The notes beneath the pieces were generated by a model. The model had not been told where the DNA came from, searched no databases, and saw nothing but the letters and a program-made list of their open reading frames with translations. A program made the translations under genes and the position numbers. 64,000 nt of DNA. Origin: Candidatus Brocadia pituitae (GTDB lineage: Bacteria; Planctomycetota; Brocadiia; Brocadiales; Brocadiaceae). The stretch's first letter is position 1. Every line of letters starts with the position of its first letter. Positions 36,119-46,267 of the stretch are shown here, in pieces. The stretch lies in contig AP021856.1 of the NCBI GenBank assembly GCA_017347445.1, forward strand, positions 1,124,613-1,188,612, in the 5' to 3' direction.

Positions 36119-37018
36119 ATGGAATATACAACAACCGATCTTGCTCACATACCGGTATTAGCTGAGGAAGTTCTGGATTATTTACAACCACAGCCAGGAC
36201 ACGTAGTTTTAGATTGCACGGTGGGTAATGGCGGGCATGCAGTGAAAATACTGGAGAAAATGAAACCTGGAGGATTTCTGATCGGCATTGATAAAGATGA
36301 GGAAATATTACAAGTAGCAAGGCAAACGCTGTCACAAACAACGGGGAATTTTAAGCTTTATCATGCCGATTATGCCGAAGTTGAAAACGTACTCAATCTG
36401 ACAGGAGTGGAGAAGGTGAATGGGGTATTGCTTGATTTGGGAGCGTCCTCTGTACAATTTGATCAGGCAGAACGCGGTTTTAGTTTTGCCAAGGAAGGGC
36501 CGCTTGATATGAGAATGGACCGATCAGCGCCGGGTACAGCACGGGACATGATCCAGAGGTTATCAGAACGTGAATTGGAAGAGGTGTTAAAAAAATATGG
36601 TGAAGAGCGATGGTCGAAAAGGATTGCGCGGGCAATACAAAGGGAAGAAAAACAGGCCGGGATTACTTCGACACGACAACTGGCATCGATCATCGAACGA
36701 GTTGTTCCGCGAGGAAAGAGCAAGATTCATCCTGCAACAAGGGTATTTCAGGCGTTGAGAATTGTGGTAAACAGGGAACTGGACAGTTTAGAAATCTTCC
36801 TGGAGAAAATTCATAATTATATGAGGACAGGGGCTCGTATTGTAATCATTAGTTTTCATTCTCTTGAAGATCGTATGGTAAAGCAAAAGTTCAGAGAAAG
36901 TGCGAATCTGCAGATATTCAAGATACTTACAAAGAAGCCGGTAACACCTGGTGAGGCTGAAAGGGAAAGCAATGTCCGTTGCAGAAGTGCAAAACTGAGA
37001 GCGGCTGAAAGGATCTAA
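36119..37018 (+). CDS. rsmH: 16S rRNA (cytosine1402-N4)-methyltransferase RsmH
   Basis: 299 aa. HIPVLAEEVLDYLQPQPG and VLDCTVGNGGHA (SAM-binding loop) begin the domain. LLDLGASSVQFDQAERGFSF and GPLDMRMD are signature motifs, and FHSLEDRMVKQ lies near the C-terminus. It methylates C1402 in the ribosomal decoding centre. Also called MraW; its place behind mraZ is the usual one. Confidence 0.96.
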   Translation: MEYTTTDLAHIPVLAEEVLDYLQPQPGHVVLDCTVGNGGHAVKILEKMKPGGFLIGIDKDEEILQVARQTLSQTTGNFKLYHADYAEVENVLNLTGVEKVNGVLLDLGASSVQFDQAERGFSFAKEGPLDMRMDRSAPGTARDMIQRLSERELEEVLKKYGEERWSKRIARAIQREEKQAGITSTRQLASIIERVVPRGKSKIHPATRVFQALRIVVNRELDSLEIFLEKIHNYMRTGARIVIISFHSLEDRMVKQKFRESANLQIFKILTKKPVTPGEAERESNVRCRSAKLRAAERI

Positions 37019-37019
37019 T

Positions 37020-37364
37020 ATGGGTATATCGAGAATGTTGTTAATGTTTACCATTAGTATCTCAATGGCAATATTTGTTGTGTCGGAACGGAATAAGATT
37101 ATAGCAATAGGATATCATGTGGCAAAATTACAGAAGAATTGCGATGAGTTATCAGAAAAGAATAGAAAGCTGAACTATTATGTTGGCCGGCTAAAATCTC
37201 CAGAGGCTATTGTCCTTAAGGTGCAGTCTCTTAATCTGCCTCTGGTTCTCCGGGAAGATGAATCAGCTATGGTCGCCGGATGCATAAGACTGAAAAGGGA
37301 TGGGATGAACGCAAAAAAAACAGTTGTTCGTAAAGATGTATTTACACAACGGTATCCTGAGTAG
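37020..37364 (+). CDS. ftsL: FtsL-like cell division protein
   Basis: 114 aa with one N-terminal membrane helix (MLLMFTISISMAIFVV), then a coiled-coil-like region (VAKLQKNCDELSEKNRKLNYYVGRLKS) given here across two heptad stretches, and a basic tail. FtsL is poorly conserved; the call rests on size, topology and position between rsmH and ftsI. It starts one base after the rsmH stop. Confidence 0.7.
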   Translation: MGISRMLLMFTISISMAIFVVSERNKIIAIGYHVAKLQKNCDELSEKNRKLNYYVGRLKSPEAIVLKVQSLNLPLVLREDESAMVAGCIRLKRDGMNAKKTVVRKDVFTQRYPE

Positions 37365-37427
37365 ATTGTTTTTCATTGTATAATGAACTTTCTGGTGTTT
37401 CTGTGATGTATGTCAAGCCCTCCTCCC

Positions 37428-37470
37428 GGACGCTTTTGGGGCAAAGTTGTTTTTTGTTTCAAAAGCGTCC
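37428..37470. repeat. Hairpin between ftsL and ftsI
   Basis: GGACGCTTTTG (37428-37438) pairs perfectly with CAAAAGCGTCC (37460-37470) around a T-rich loop. The T-run is in the loop, not after the stem, so this is not a classical terminator. It could attenuate or stabilise the transcript ahead of ftsI. Confidence 0.6.
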
Positions 37471-37529
37471 GTAAAAATATTGAAATAACTTTTTGATTAC
37501 GTCTTGTGTGTCTTTGTGGGGTTTCCAGC

Positions 37530-39245
37530 ATGATGCCGTTGAAAAAGCACAAATTGTGGGCGAATATAACAGGCGCTCTTCTTATGATTGCTTTTCTTGC
37601 GTTAGCCGTTCATCTCAGTCGCATTCAGTTACTTGATCATGACAAATACCGTACCTTAGCAAGGGGACAGCAAAATAAAAAGATTGAATTGCCTGCAAGA
37701 AGAGGTTCGATTGTGGATAGGAATGGGCTTACCCTTGCGGAATCCTTACAAGTGTCGTCGGTTTATGCCGATCCTGCTGAGATTGAAGATGTGCGCACGG
37801 CAGCATATCTGATAGGCAAGGTTTTAAGGCTGAACTCATCCAAGCTGGCAAAACTTTTGAGGAAGGATAAACGATTTGTTTGGATTAAACGGAAGATCAC
37901 CGATGAAGAGCTGATTGAGATCACAAAATTGGCACTGAAAGGGGTCTATGCAAAACACGAGTATCAACGTTTTTATCCAAACGGGAGTTTGGGGAGCCAT
38001 GTTCTCGGGTTTACCAATATTGATGAAAGGGGAATCGAGGGGATTGAGTTATCGTTTGATGATGAATTGTCCGGTGAACCAGGGTATAAACTGATCAATC
38101 GGGATGCGTTGCAACGCCAGATTATCACACCGGATGCAGAGATTCGGTTGCCTCAGCATGGAAACCATGTGCAATTGACGATTGACGCCAACATTCAGCG
38201 GCTTACGGAAGAAGAGCTTGAAATTGCTTGTGAAAAATGGAACCCGTTGTCTGCAACGGCGGTTGTCATGGATCCCATGACAGGTGAAGTGCTGGCAATG
38301 GCCAATGTTCCCACCTACGATCCCAACCATTTCAGGAAATATTCTCCCGCTGCACGGAGGAATTTAGCAATTACGGATAGCTACGAGCCGGGTTCATTAA
38401 TGAAACCCCTTGTAATTTCGGGCGCTTTTGAGCACGGTGTGACGAAACCCGACGAGATTATTTTCTGTGAACATGGCAAGGCTGTGATCGAGGGGAGAAA
38501 GTTGAGCGACACTCATCCGCATGGGGATCTCACGATTTCTGATATTATTGCACAGTCGAGTAATATCGGAATGGCCAAAGTTGGTATGCGGATGGGAAAC
38601 GAAAAAATGTACCGGTATCTGAAGCAATTCAACTTTGGTGAGAAGACAGGGATCGAACTGCCGGGTGAAATAAACGGTGTATTTCATCCCCTCAAACAAT
38701 GGTCGAAAAAATATTCCCTCATATCCGTTTCGATAGGGCATGAGATTGCGGTTACTCCCCTCCAGTTTATTACGGCTTTTTGCTGCCTTCCAAACGGCGG
38801 GCAATGGATCAGGCCAAAAGTTGTTAAGGCAACCATAAGTAATGACAACAAAACAAAGGAATATTATCGTCCATCGCAAGCCGCAGAACGAGTAATAAGT
38901 TCACAAGTTGCACGCACCATCATGAATCCAATCTTGATGCGGGTCGTTACCGATGGCACCGGGGACAAAGCAAATCTGCTGGAATACGATGTTGCAGGAA
39001 AGACGGGAACATCACAAAAAATCCAAAGCAGCGGAGGATATGCTCATAATAAACATGTGGGTTCTTTTATTGCCTATGCACCGGCTGAGCGTCCCCGTAT
39101 TTGCGTGTTAGTTATGATAAATGAGCCTCAGAAGGGTGCGTACTATGGTGGCACGGTTGCAGCACCCGTTGTCAGGGAAATTATTCTCCGGTCTCTCATG
39201 TATCTTGGCGAGGAGCCAGCTACGTTTAAAATGGCCATGCAATGA
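37530..39245 (+). CDS. ftsI: Peptidoglycan transpeptidase FtsI (PBP3-like)
   Basis: 571 aa. One N-terminal membrane helix is followed by the dimerisation domain (LPARRGSIVDRNG) and the transpeptidase domain. The three active-site motifs are SLMK in YEPGSLMKP (residues about 288-291), SSN in IAQSSNIGMAK, and KTG in VAGKTGTSQ. No PASTA domains follow. It crosslinks septal peptidoglycan. ATG 37530 fits the usual short cytoplasmic segment; an upstream ATG-like start at 37506 has a poorer context. Confidence 0.94.
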   Translation: MMPLKKHKLWANITGALLMIAFLALAVHLSRIQLLDHDKYRTLARGQQNKKIELPARRGSIVDRNGLTLAESLQVSSVYADPAEIEDVRTAAYLIGKVLRLNSSKLAKLLRKDKRFVWIKRKITDEELIEITKLALKGVYAKHEYQRFYPNGSLGSHVLGFTNIDERGIEGIELSFDDELSGEPGYKLINRDALQRQIITPDAEIRLPQHGNHVQLTIDANIQRLTEEELEIACEKWNPLSATAVVMDPMTGEVLAMANVPTYDPNHFRKYSPAARRNLAITDSYEPGSLMKPLVISGAFEHGVTKPDEIIFCEHGKAVIEGRKLSDTHPHGDLTISDIIAQSSNIGMAKVGMRMGNEKMYRYLKQFNFGEKTGIELPGEINGVFHPLKQWSKKYSLISVSIGHEIAVTPLQFITAFCCLPNGGQWIRPKVVKATISNDNKTKEYYRPSQAAERVISSQVARTIMNPILMRVVTDGTGDKANLLEYDVAGKTGTSQKIQSSGGYAHNKHVGSFIAYAPAERPRICVLVMINEPQKGAYYGGTVAAPVVREIILRSLMYLGEEPATFKMAMQ

Positions 39246-39386
39246 TTATGTCAGTTCGTAGTTTATTTGCGCAGCAGAAGGAGGTGGCGAGCTGGTTCTG
39301 ACCAGGTGAAAAAGCAGGAATCTCTGTGATACCCGTGTTTGAAATGTTTGGAGTGGCCTGATATGCGCTGAATCGAGGAGGAAAAG

Positions 39387-39665
39387 ATGATGCAGAAAGA
39401 AACCGAAAAGCAGGGTCTCGTTTTAAAATTCAATTTGTATAAACCTGAAAAAGAGCTTGAAGTATCCCTAACTCACAATCGGGAAATTTTGGACAAACTT
39501 TTGCGGGAATATGCTGGTGAAGTAGACAAGATCAAGAATGCGAGATATCTACACGAAAGAATTATCTCGTCGGGAAAAGCGAAGCCGCAGGGTTTTGACG
39601 CAACATTAAAAATAAATTTACTCCCCTATCAAAGAAAGAACGGTATTTTGCAGAAAGCAAAGTAG
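39387..39665 (+). CDS. Unknown 92-aa protein in dcw cluster
   Basis: Charged, mostly helical protein with no membrane segment and no family I recognise (LVLKFNLYKPEKELEVSL; ILDKLLREYAGEVDKIKNAR). RBS GAGGAGG precedes ATG 39387 at good spacing. Its stop TAG is directly followed by the murE ATG, so the two are coupled. Position between ftsI and murE suggests a link to division or wall synthesis, or to expression of murE. Confidence 0.7.
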   Translation: MMQKETEKQGLVLKFNLYKPEKELEVSLTHNREILDKLLREYAGEVDKIKNARYLHERIISSGKAKPQGFDATLKINLLPYQRKNGILQKAK

Positions 39666-41144
39666 ATGTCCCTGCAATTAAGCGACCTTTGTTCCTGTTT
39701 GAAGGCATACCAATTGTGTGATTTTACCGAGAAAGAAGTGCATGGGATAACGCACGATTCTCGTCAGGTAAAAAAGGGATATCTGTTTGTCGCCATTCAA
39801 GGGCATACGATAGACGGGCATGATTTTCTTACAGATGCAATTGAGAAAGGGGCCACTGCCCTTGTTGTAGGGAAAAAAACCGGTCTTGCTTCACGCATAC
39901 CCCAGATTATCGTAGCGAATACCCGCTCTGCGCTGGCAGTCATGAGTAACCGGTTTTACGGTGAACCTTCTTCCCGGATGACCGTGATTGGCATTACCGG
40001 GACGAACGGGAAAACGACGACTTCCTATCTTACGAAGTCAATTATTGACGCTTCCGGTAATGAAACGGGACTGATTGGCACGATTCAGTATCAGATAGGC
40101 AGGCGGATAATACCGGCACAGGAAACAACGCCTGAATCTGCTGAATTGCACCGGTATTTTGCTGAGATGCTCAGATCTGGCATATCATATGCAGTCATAG
40201 AAGTATCTTCTCATGCCCTTTCTCAGCATCGTGTAGAGGGGGTCCGTTTTCGTTCCGCAATCTTTACTAATTTATCAATGGAGCATCTTGATTATCATAC
40301 GAATATACGAAATTACAGAGCCGAAAAGCTTAAGCTGGTAAAGGGGTTGGGTCCGGAAGGATTTGCAATATTGAATGCGGATGATAATGCCAGTAAACAT
40401 TTTGCAGCATGCACAAATGCCCGCATCGTTTGGTATGGTGTAAAGAAAAAGAATGCTGATGTAACTGCTGAAGTGCTTCATGTGTCACCTGCGAAAACAC
40501 GGGTGTTAGTGAATTCCCCCTGGGGGAAAATACCGATAGATTTACCTTTAATAGGAAAACATAATATTTATAATGCGCTGGCGGCGGCTGCGAATGGATT
40601 GGCACTGGGTTTTACCATTGATACGGTCAAAACCGGTATTGAATCGTTACCGGTAGTGCCTGGTCGTCTGGAAAAAATTGAGTGCGGACAGGATTACCCC
40701 GTTTATGTTGATTTTGCGCATACCCATCAGGCTCTTCAGGTTGTTTTGCGCACCCTTCGGGAGGTCACAAAAGGACGTATCATTCTGGTCTTCGGATGCG
40801 GCGGGGACAGAGACCGAAAGAAAAGACCAAAGATGGGGCATATTGCAGAAAAGTATGCAGACCTTTTCTGGATAACCAGTGATAATCCCCGTTCGGAAGA
40901 CCCCGGCACGATTATCTCTGAGATTCAGAAAGGGATAACAAAAAAAGCCTGTTTTCGGGTGCAGGCTGATAGAAAAACTGCCATTGAAGAAGCTCTTTCA
41001 GAAGCGAAAAGTGGTGACGTTGTGGTTATTGCGGGAAAGGGTCATGAACAAAATCAGATCGTAAAGGACGCCACCATTTCTTTCGATGATCGTGAGGTTA
41101 TAAGGAATGTGCTGCGGAGCAAAAGGGTATCGCTGGTTAAATAA
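39666..41144 (+). CDS. murE: UDP-MurNAc-tripeptide synthetase MurE
   Basis: 492 aa. GITGTNGKTTT is the ATP-binding loop (near residue 115). YAVIEVSSHALSQHRV contains the conserved His region. The C-terminal SDNPRSEDP matches DNPR, the motif of enzymes that add meso-diaminopimelate and not lysine. So DAP-type peptidoglycan is indicated. Family length is normal. It lies between the 92-aa gene and murF. Confidence 0.96.
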   Translation: MSLQLSDLCSCLKAYQLCDFTEKEVHGITHDSRQVKKGYLFVAIQGHTIDGHDFLTDAIEKGATALVVGKKTGLASRIPQIIVANTRSALAVMSNRFYGEPSSRMTVIGITGTNGKTTTSYLTKSIIDASGNETGLIGTIQYQIGRRIIPAQETTPESAELHRYFAEMLRSGISYAVIEVSSHALSQHRVEGVRFRSAIFTNLSMEHLDYHTNIRNYRAEKLKLVKGLGPEGFAILNADDNASKHFAACTNARIVWYGVKKKNADVTAEVLHVSPAKTRVLVNSPWGKIPIDLPLIGKHNIYNALAAAANGLALGFTIDTVKTGIESLPVVPGRLEKIECGQDYPVYVDFAHTHQALQVVLRTLREVTKGRIILVFGCGGDRDRKKRPKMGHIAEKYADLFWITSDNPRSEDPGTIISEIQKGITKKACFRVQADRKTAIEEALSEAKSGDVVVIAGKGHEQNQIVKDATISFDDREVIRNVLRSKRVSLVK

Positions 41145-41155
41145 CAAGCTATTGA

Positions 41156-42541
41156 ATGGAAGACCTATATTTTAATGAGATTATAGAAGCTGTCGATGGA
41201 TGGAGAATAGGTGGTGGGAAGGATGTTCGGGTAAAAGGTGTATCGATAGACAGCCGGACTATTCAAAACGGCGATCTGTTTTTTGCACTCAAAGGGGAAC
41301 GTGTTGATGGTCATCACTATATCCTGCCGGCTATGAAATCCGGGGCTGCGGGCGCCGTTGTTTCCTGTGTTGAAAATATCGATGAAGCATATGAACATTT
41401 CCCGGTGATTTGCGTAAAAGACACGGTGACAGCGCTTGGCGATTTGGCAAGGTATTACCGCCGGAAATTGCCGGCGAAAATTATCGGTATTACCGGGAGT
41501 AACGGGAAAACAACGACGAAAGAGATGACTTATCATGTCCTCTCTCAGTTTGGCTCAGTCGTAAGATCGCAAAAAAGCTTTAATAATTATATTGGTGTAC
41601 CGCTGACGCTATTTGCAATAGAAAATAAACACCACTATGGGGTGCTTGAAATGGGTACAAATGCCCCCGGGGAAATCCTGCGGCTCTCTGAAATTGGCGC
41701 CCCTGATGTTGCGGTGATTCTCAACGTTTCCCAAACGCATCTGGAAGGTCTTGGAGACACGGAAGGGGTTGCATCAGCAAAGGGAGAAATCCTGGAAAAT
41801 CTAAGCACGGAAGGGGTATTCGTCTATAACGCTGATAATCTGTGGTGTGTCAGGATTGCCGATAGATTTCCAGGAAAAAAAATAAGCTTTGGGTTCAGCC
41901 CTCATGCACAGATACGATGTACGAATGCAAAGAAAGAAGGTGAAGGGTATCGTTTGGTAGTTAACGGATGTCTTGAAATTGACCTTCCGGTTCCCGGATA
42001 CCATAATATCAGTAACTGTTTGGCATCTTTTGCGGTTTGTCACGCTTTAGGGCACAATATTTACCGTCTCAAAGAGGTATTTTCTTCCTTTCATCTTCCT
42101 CACATGAGAATGGAACGTCAGCGCATTGGAAATATCACCCTTATTAATGATGCATACAATGCAAATCCTGAATCTGTACGGGCAGCGCTGGCATACCTTC
42201 AGGAAATGAATGCCAAGGGTAGAAGGGTGTTTATTTGCGGGGACATGCTGGAGTTGGGGAGTGACACGGTTCGGTTTCATAGAGAAATCGGGGAGAGGGT
42301 GGCGCAGACTAGCATTGATTTGTTGTGGACGGTAGGGGAGCATGCTGCTGAAATCGCAAAGGCCGCAAAATTGTCGGGTATGTCGGAACGACGGATCGCC
42401 AGTTTTAAAGAGACAACTGACATTCCAGATTCTGAAATGGGTGAATTCAGGGAAAATGATACCGTGTTAATCAAGGGGTCCAGGGGGATGCACATGGAGA
42501 ATATCATTGAGAAGCTCAGAAAATGTTTACAAAACGCGTAG
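41156..42541 (+). CDS. murF: UDP-MurNAc-pentapeptide synthetase MurF
   Basis: 461 aa. Adds D-Ala-D-Ala to the tripeptide. GVSIDSRTIQNGDLFFAL is the N-terminal UDP-binding part, GITGSNGKTTTKEM the ATP loop, and NDAYNANPESVRAAL the later signature. It begins 11 bases after murE. Confidence 0.96.
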   Translation: MEDLYFNEIIEAVDGWRIGGGKDVRVKGVSIDSRTIQNGDLFFALKGERVDGHHYILPAMKSGAAGAVVSCVENIDEAYEHFPVICVKDTVTALGDLARYYRRKLPAKIIGITGSNGKTTTKEMTYHVLSQFGSVVRSQKSFNNYIGVPLTLFAIENKHHYGVLEMGTNAPGEILRLSEIGAPDVAVILNVSQTHLEGLGDTEGVASAKGEILENLSTEGVFVYNADNLWCVRIADRFPGKKISFGFSPHAQIRCTNAKKEGEGYRLVVNGCLEIDLPVPGYHNISNCLASFAVCHALGHNIYRLKEVFSSFHLPHMRMERQRIGNITLINDAYNANPESVRAALAYLQEMNAKGRRVFICGDMLELGSDTVRFHREIGERVAQTSIDLLWTVGEHAAEIAKAAKLSGMSERRIASFKETTDIPDSEMGEFRENDTVLIKGSRGMHMENIIEKLRKCLQNA

Positions 42542-42613
42542 TATCTGTCTTCTGGGAGATGTTGTCGTGGTGTTTTGATCGTTTAAGATTCTGTTAAAAA
42601 GGGTGAAAGGGCT

Positions 42614-43690
42614 GTGCTATACCATTTATTTGCTTCATTACATTCGCTGGAAATTCTGAAATATATATCTTCCCGCTCGTGTTTGGCTGCTTTTACTGCC
42701 TTTTTTATCAGTATATTTTTCGGTCACTGGTTTATCAAACGGCTTCGGGCTTTAAAAGTTGGTGAAGATACGACAAAGACTGACTCAGAAGAGCTCAAAC
42801 GTATGCATTCAGACAAAAAAAATACGCCAACCATGGGGGGGATTATTGTTATTGTGTCCATTTTAATTTCTACCCTCCTTTGGTGCAATATTTACAATGA
42901 ATATATCCTTTTGCTCTTGTTCACCCTGATATGGTTTGGCGTTCTTGGATTTATCGATGATTACATCAAGCTTACCCAGGTGAAGGCCTCAGGCTTAACG
43001 GACAGGTCAAAATTACTCTTTCAATCAGCGCTGGGGCTTATTTTGGGGTTGATATTATATTTTCACATGAAAAAGTTTACCTGGGGCACACACCTCATCA
43101 TTCCCCTGATGAAACATTTTCAACCTGATGTAGGTCCTTTCTACATCATCGTCGTTGCCTTTTTTATGGTAGGGATGTCAAATGCCGTAAATCTTACAGA
43201 TGGACTGGATGGATTGGCAATAGGATGCGGCATCATCGCAGGCATAGCCTTTGCCGTTATTGCCTATATTTCCGGCAGGGTAGATTTTAGCAACTATGTA
43301 AGGATTCCTTATATTCCTGGCAGTGGCGAATTGAGTGTTTTTTGTGCTGCTCTCGCAGGCGGCGGTTTGGGATTTTTGTGGTACAATTGTTTCCCGGCAC
43401 AAGTTTTTATGGGGGATACCGGCTCTCTCACCCTGGGTGGTATACTCGGATTAATTGCGATTATTGTAAAACAAGAGGTACTCATGATACTGATATGTGG
43501 CATTTTTATTGCAGAGGCAGTTTCTGTCATCATGCAGGTTTCCTTTTATAAGATGACAAAAAAAAGGATTTTTCGCTGTGCACCGCTGCATCATCACTTC
43601 CAGTTTAAAGGTTGGCATGAGTCGAAGGTGACGATCAGATTTTGGGTGATTGCGGCCTTGCTGGCAGTAGGCGGCTTTATGTTATTATAA
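42614..43690 (+). CDS. mraY: Phospho-MurNAc-pentapeptide translocase MraY
   Basis: 358 aa, about ten membrane helices. KKNTPTMGGI, GFIDDYIKL (with the Asp pair), NLTDGLDGLAIG and PLHHHFQ are the family motifs; the Asp and His residues are in the active site. It forms lipid I at the inner face of the membrane. The start is GTG 42614. No murD follows, unlike most dcw clusters. Confidence 0.96.
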   Translation: MLYHLFASLHSLEILKYISSRSCLAAFTAFFISIFFGHWFIKRLRALKVGEDTTKTDSEELKRMHSDKKNTPTMGGIIVIVSILISTLLWCNIYNEYILLLLFTLIWFGVLGFIDDYIKLTQVKASGLTDRSKLLFQSALGLILGLILYFHMKKFTWGTHLIIPLMKHFQPDVGPFYIIVVAFFMVGMSNAVNLTDGLDGLAIGCGIIAGIAFAVIAYISGRVDFSNYVRIPYIPGSGELSVFCAALAGGGLGFLWYNCFPAQVFMGDTGSLTLGGILGLIAIIVKQEVLMILICGIFIAEAVSVIMQVSFYKMTKKRIFRCAPLHHHFQFKGWHESKVTIRFWVIAALLAVGGFMLL

Positions 43691-43703
43691 GGGAGATCGG
43701 TTC

Positions 43704-44864
43704 GTGAAACCATGGCACGTTATTATCTATTGTGTGGCTGCTCTGCTGGGGTTTAGTATTGTTACCGTATATAGTACCGATATGACAACTTCCGGTTCCT
43801 GCGGATCTGGCTATCAATCCATAAAGCATATTGTATGGATAGGGATCAGTTCCTTATTATTGATGGTCATGTCAAAGATTGATTATCATTATCTGCAGAA
43901 ATTAAGTATACCTTTGCTTGTCGTGTCTTTTATCCTTCTCGTGCTGGTGCTCGTGCCAGGGATAGGAACGGTTACGAATGGCGCCCGGAGATGGATTCGT
44001 TTGAACCGTGTTTTGGGGATCCAGCCATCTGAATTCGCGAAATTGGCGATGCTTATTTTTATTGCGAGTTACCTTGCAAAAAACCAGGGCAGGATGTCTC
44101 AATTTATCTTTGGTTTCGTCATTCCCATGGGTGTTGCTGTTGTAATAAGTGCTCTGGTGCTGAAGGAGCCGGATTTCGGGACCGCTGTTTTTATTGCAAT
44201 TTTGTCTCTGATTCTGCTTATGATTGGAGGCACAGGAATGATATATGTCATTTTTGCTGCCATGGCCGTTACCCCCTGTATACATAAAATGTTGTTTGAC
44301 GTTCCGTTCAGAAAAATCAGGTTACTGGTCTTTCTGGATCCCTGGAAAGACCCTTCTGGCGCTGGATACCAGATAATTCAATCGTGGATTGCTCTTGGTT
44401 CCGGGGGATTGACAGGATTAGGGCTCGGAAGCAGCAGGCAAAAACTCTTTTTTTTACCGGAAAGCAATAGCGATTTTATCTTTACCATCATTGGAGAGGA
44501 ATTTGGTTTTCTTGGCGCGAGTCTTGTTATTGGTTTGTTTTTATTACTGGTATGGCATGGATTAAAGATCGTACATGCGGCAAAGGATGTGTTTGGCTTT
44601 TTTTTAGGGCTTGGGATTACGGTGATGTTTGGCCTACAGGCGATTCTTAATATTGCTGTTGTCTCCGGTGTTCTGCCAACAAAAGGTATTCCGCTGCCTT
44701 TTGTCAGTTCTGGAGGGTCTTCGTTGCTCTTTTCTATGATAGGGGTTGGCATATTGGTTAATATTGCCAGACAATCTTCCCTGCCTGAAACGATAAACGT
44801 GCCGGCAGAAAAGGTGGAACTATCGGAAAATAAGCTCAGCAGCATCTCGCCTCTCAAGGTTTAG
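43704..44864 (+). CDS. ftsW: SEDS glycosyltransferase FtsW
   Basis: 386 aa, about ten membrane helices. ARRWIRLNRVLGIQPSEFAK and LPFVSSGGSSLLF are SEDS signatures. It polymerises septal glycan together with FtsI. The start is GTG 43704, with GGGAGAT upstream. The 163 bases between ftsW and murG show no gene. Confidence 0.94.
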   Translation: MKPWHVIIYCVAALLGFSIVTVYSTDMTTSGSCGSGYQSIKHIVWIGISSLLLMVMSKIDYHYLQKLSIPLLVVSFILLVLVLVPGIGTVTNGARRWIRLNRVLGIQPSEFAKLAMLIFIASYLAKNQGRMSQFIFGFVIPMGVAVVISALVLKEPDFGTAVFIAILSLILLMIGGTGMIYVIFAAMAVTPCIHKMLFDVPFRKIRLLVFLDPWKDPSGAGYQIIQSWIALGSGGLTGLGLGSSRQKLFFLPESNSDFIFTIIGEEFGFLGASLVIGLFLLLVWHGLKIVHAAKDVFGFFLGLGITVMFGLQAILNIAVVSGVLPTKGIPLPFVSSGGSSLLFSMIGVGILVNIARQSSLPETINVPAEKVELSENKLSSISPLKV

Positions 44865-45027
44865 TCTAAGATGATGGCACAGGCAACCGGCTTTTCCTGG
44901 TGAGAAGAAAACCGTTGTCGTGCCAGAGAGTATGTGCAAATATTAAACGTATTCTGGTGTCATAATACGTCATGTATGTTTAGTTTTTGTACCGCATTTT
45001 GTATAAAAAAAGAGGGGTATAAAAAAA

Positions 45028-46152
45028 ATGAAAATAATTTTTGCAGGGGGTGGTACAGGTGGGCATTTAATGGTAGGATTGAGTACCGCAGAGGAGATTC
45101 GTTCCCGGTATCATGAGGCAGAAATTGTATTTTTTGGGTCTGATAAAAAGTTTGAAAGACGATGCGTGGAACAGAAAGGGTTCCAGTATCGTCAGGTACG
45201 GTCAAAAAAATGGGGAAAATCGGCTAAGCAGATCTTGCGTTGTATTGGCTCGACATTTCTTGGCATCTATGATTCACTCTTTTTGGTGAAGAATTTTAAT
45301 CCTGACATGGTCGTTGGCTTGGGAGGATATGCGTCTGTTGCACCCGTTATTGCAGCGAAATTGCTTGGCATCCCATCGATAGTGCTTGAACAGAACGTAA
45401 TTCCGGGAAAAGCAAACCGGTTTTTGTCCCGTTGGGTTGATGAGGTATATTGTCATTGGCGTGGATCGCTCAAATGGCTTCATCAGGCAAAGGTTGTCCG
45501 CATAACAGGGACGCCGGTCCGGAAGGATATACTGTTGAGTACAAAAATGCGTGCTGTTGAAAAGTTCGGTCTGAGCGCTTCTAAAAAAACCTTATTGATT
45601 ACGGGAGGCAGTCAGGGTGCTCAGGCGATCAATGAAACGTTTTTAAGATGTTTGCCCATGTTGGAGGTCTTGCAGAACGAGCTGCAGATTATTCACTGTA
45701 CCGGTGAATACGGTTATGATAGTGCAAAGGCCGCATATAAAAAAACGAAAATGGATGCCTTTGTTTGTAGTTATCTTGATGATATGGGTGCTGCTTTTCG
45801 TATGGCGGACATCGTTCTTTGCAGAGCTGGTGCAACGACCATTGCGGAAATTACTGCGATAGGTATTCCTGCAATCTTGATACCCTATCCGTATGCAGCG
45901 GATAACCATCAATATTGGAATGCAATGGAGGTGGTAAGCAACGGCGGAGGGTATTTGTTGCAACAGCTTGATTTAACACCGGAAAAAATCATGGAGCTTA
46001 TTACCGACATCCTTGATAATAAGGAAAAGTATGATAGGATGAGGATGTTTAACAAGGGAATGGGAATACCAAATGCGGCTTCGAATGTTGTGGACAATAT
46101 GCGCAGGTTGATTGGCCTCAAGGGTGCGCAGTTTGCGCTGATGGTTGGCTAA
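45028..46152 (+). CDS. murG: Lipid II synthase MurG
   Basis: 374 aa GT28-family enzyme that adds GlcNAc to lipid I. FAGGGTGGHL at the N-terminus is the lipid-substrate loop. SIVLEQNVIPGKANRFLS and TGGSQGAQAINE are family blocks, and CRAGATTIAEITAIGIPAIL is the UDP-GlcNAc site. AAAGAGGGG lies upstream of ATG 45028. Confidence 0.96.
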   Translation: MKIIFAGGGTGGHLMVGLSTAEEIRSRYHEAEIVFFGSDKKFERRCVEQKGFQYRQVRSKKWGKSAKQILRCIGSTFLGIYDSLFLVKNFNPDMVVGLGGYASVAPVIAAKLLGIPSIVLEQNVIPGKANRFLSRWVDEVYCHWRGSLKWLHQAKVVRITGTPVRKDILLSTKMRAVEKFGLSASKKTLLITGGSQGAQAINETFLRCLPMLEVLQNELQIIHCTGEYGYDSAKAAYKKTKMDAFVCSYLDDMGAAFRMADIVLCRAGATTIAEITAIGIPAILIPYPYAADNHQYWNAMEVVSNGGGYLLQQLDLTPEKIMELITDILDNKEKYDRMRMFNKGMGIPNAASNVVDNMRRLIGLKGAQFALMVG

Positions 46153-46267
46153 TGTTGCTGGTAAATGGGATATTTTATTGACAAGAGAATGAAAACAACG
46201 AATATTACCCAAGGAACTAATTTTCCGATAACACGAGTTATTTCAGATTAAACGAGAGAAATGCGTT

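Noticed and set aside
37428-37470. Rho-independent terminator between ftsL and ftsI
   Set aside because: The stem is perfect but the T-run is in the loop and the bases after the stem are GTAAAAATATT, so it is listed as a hairpin only.
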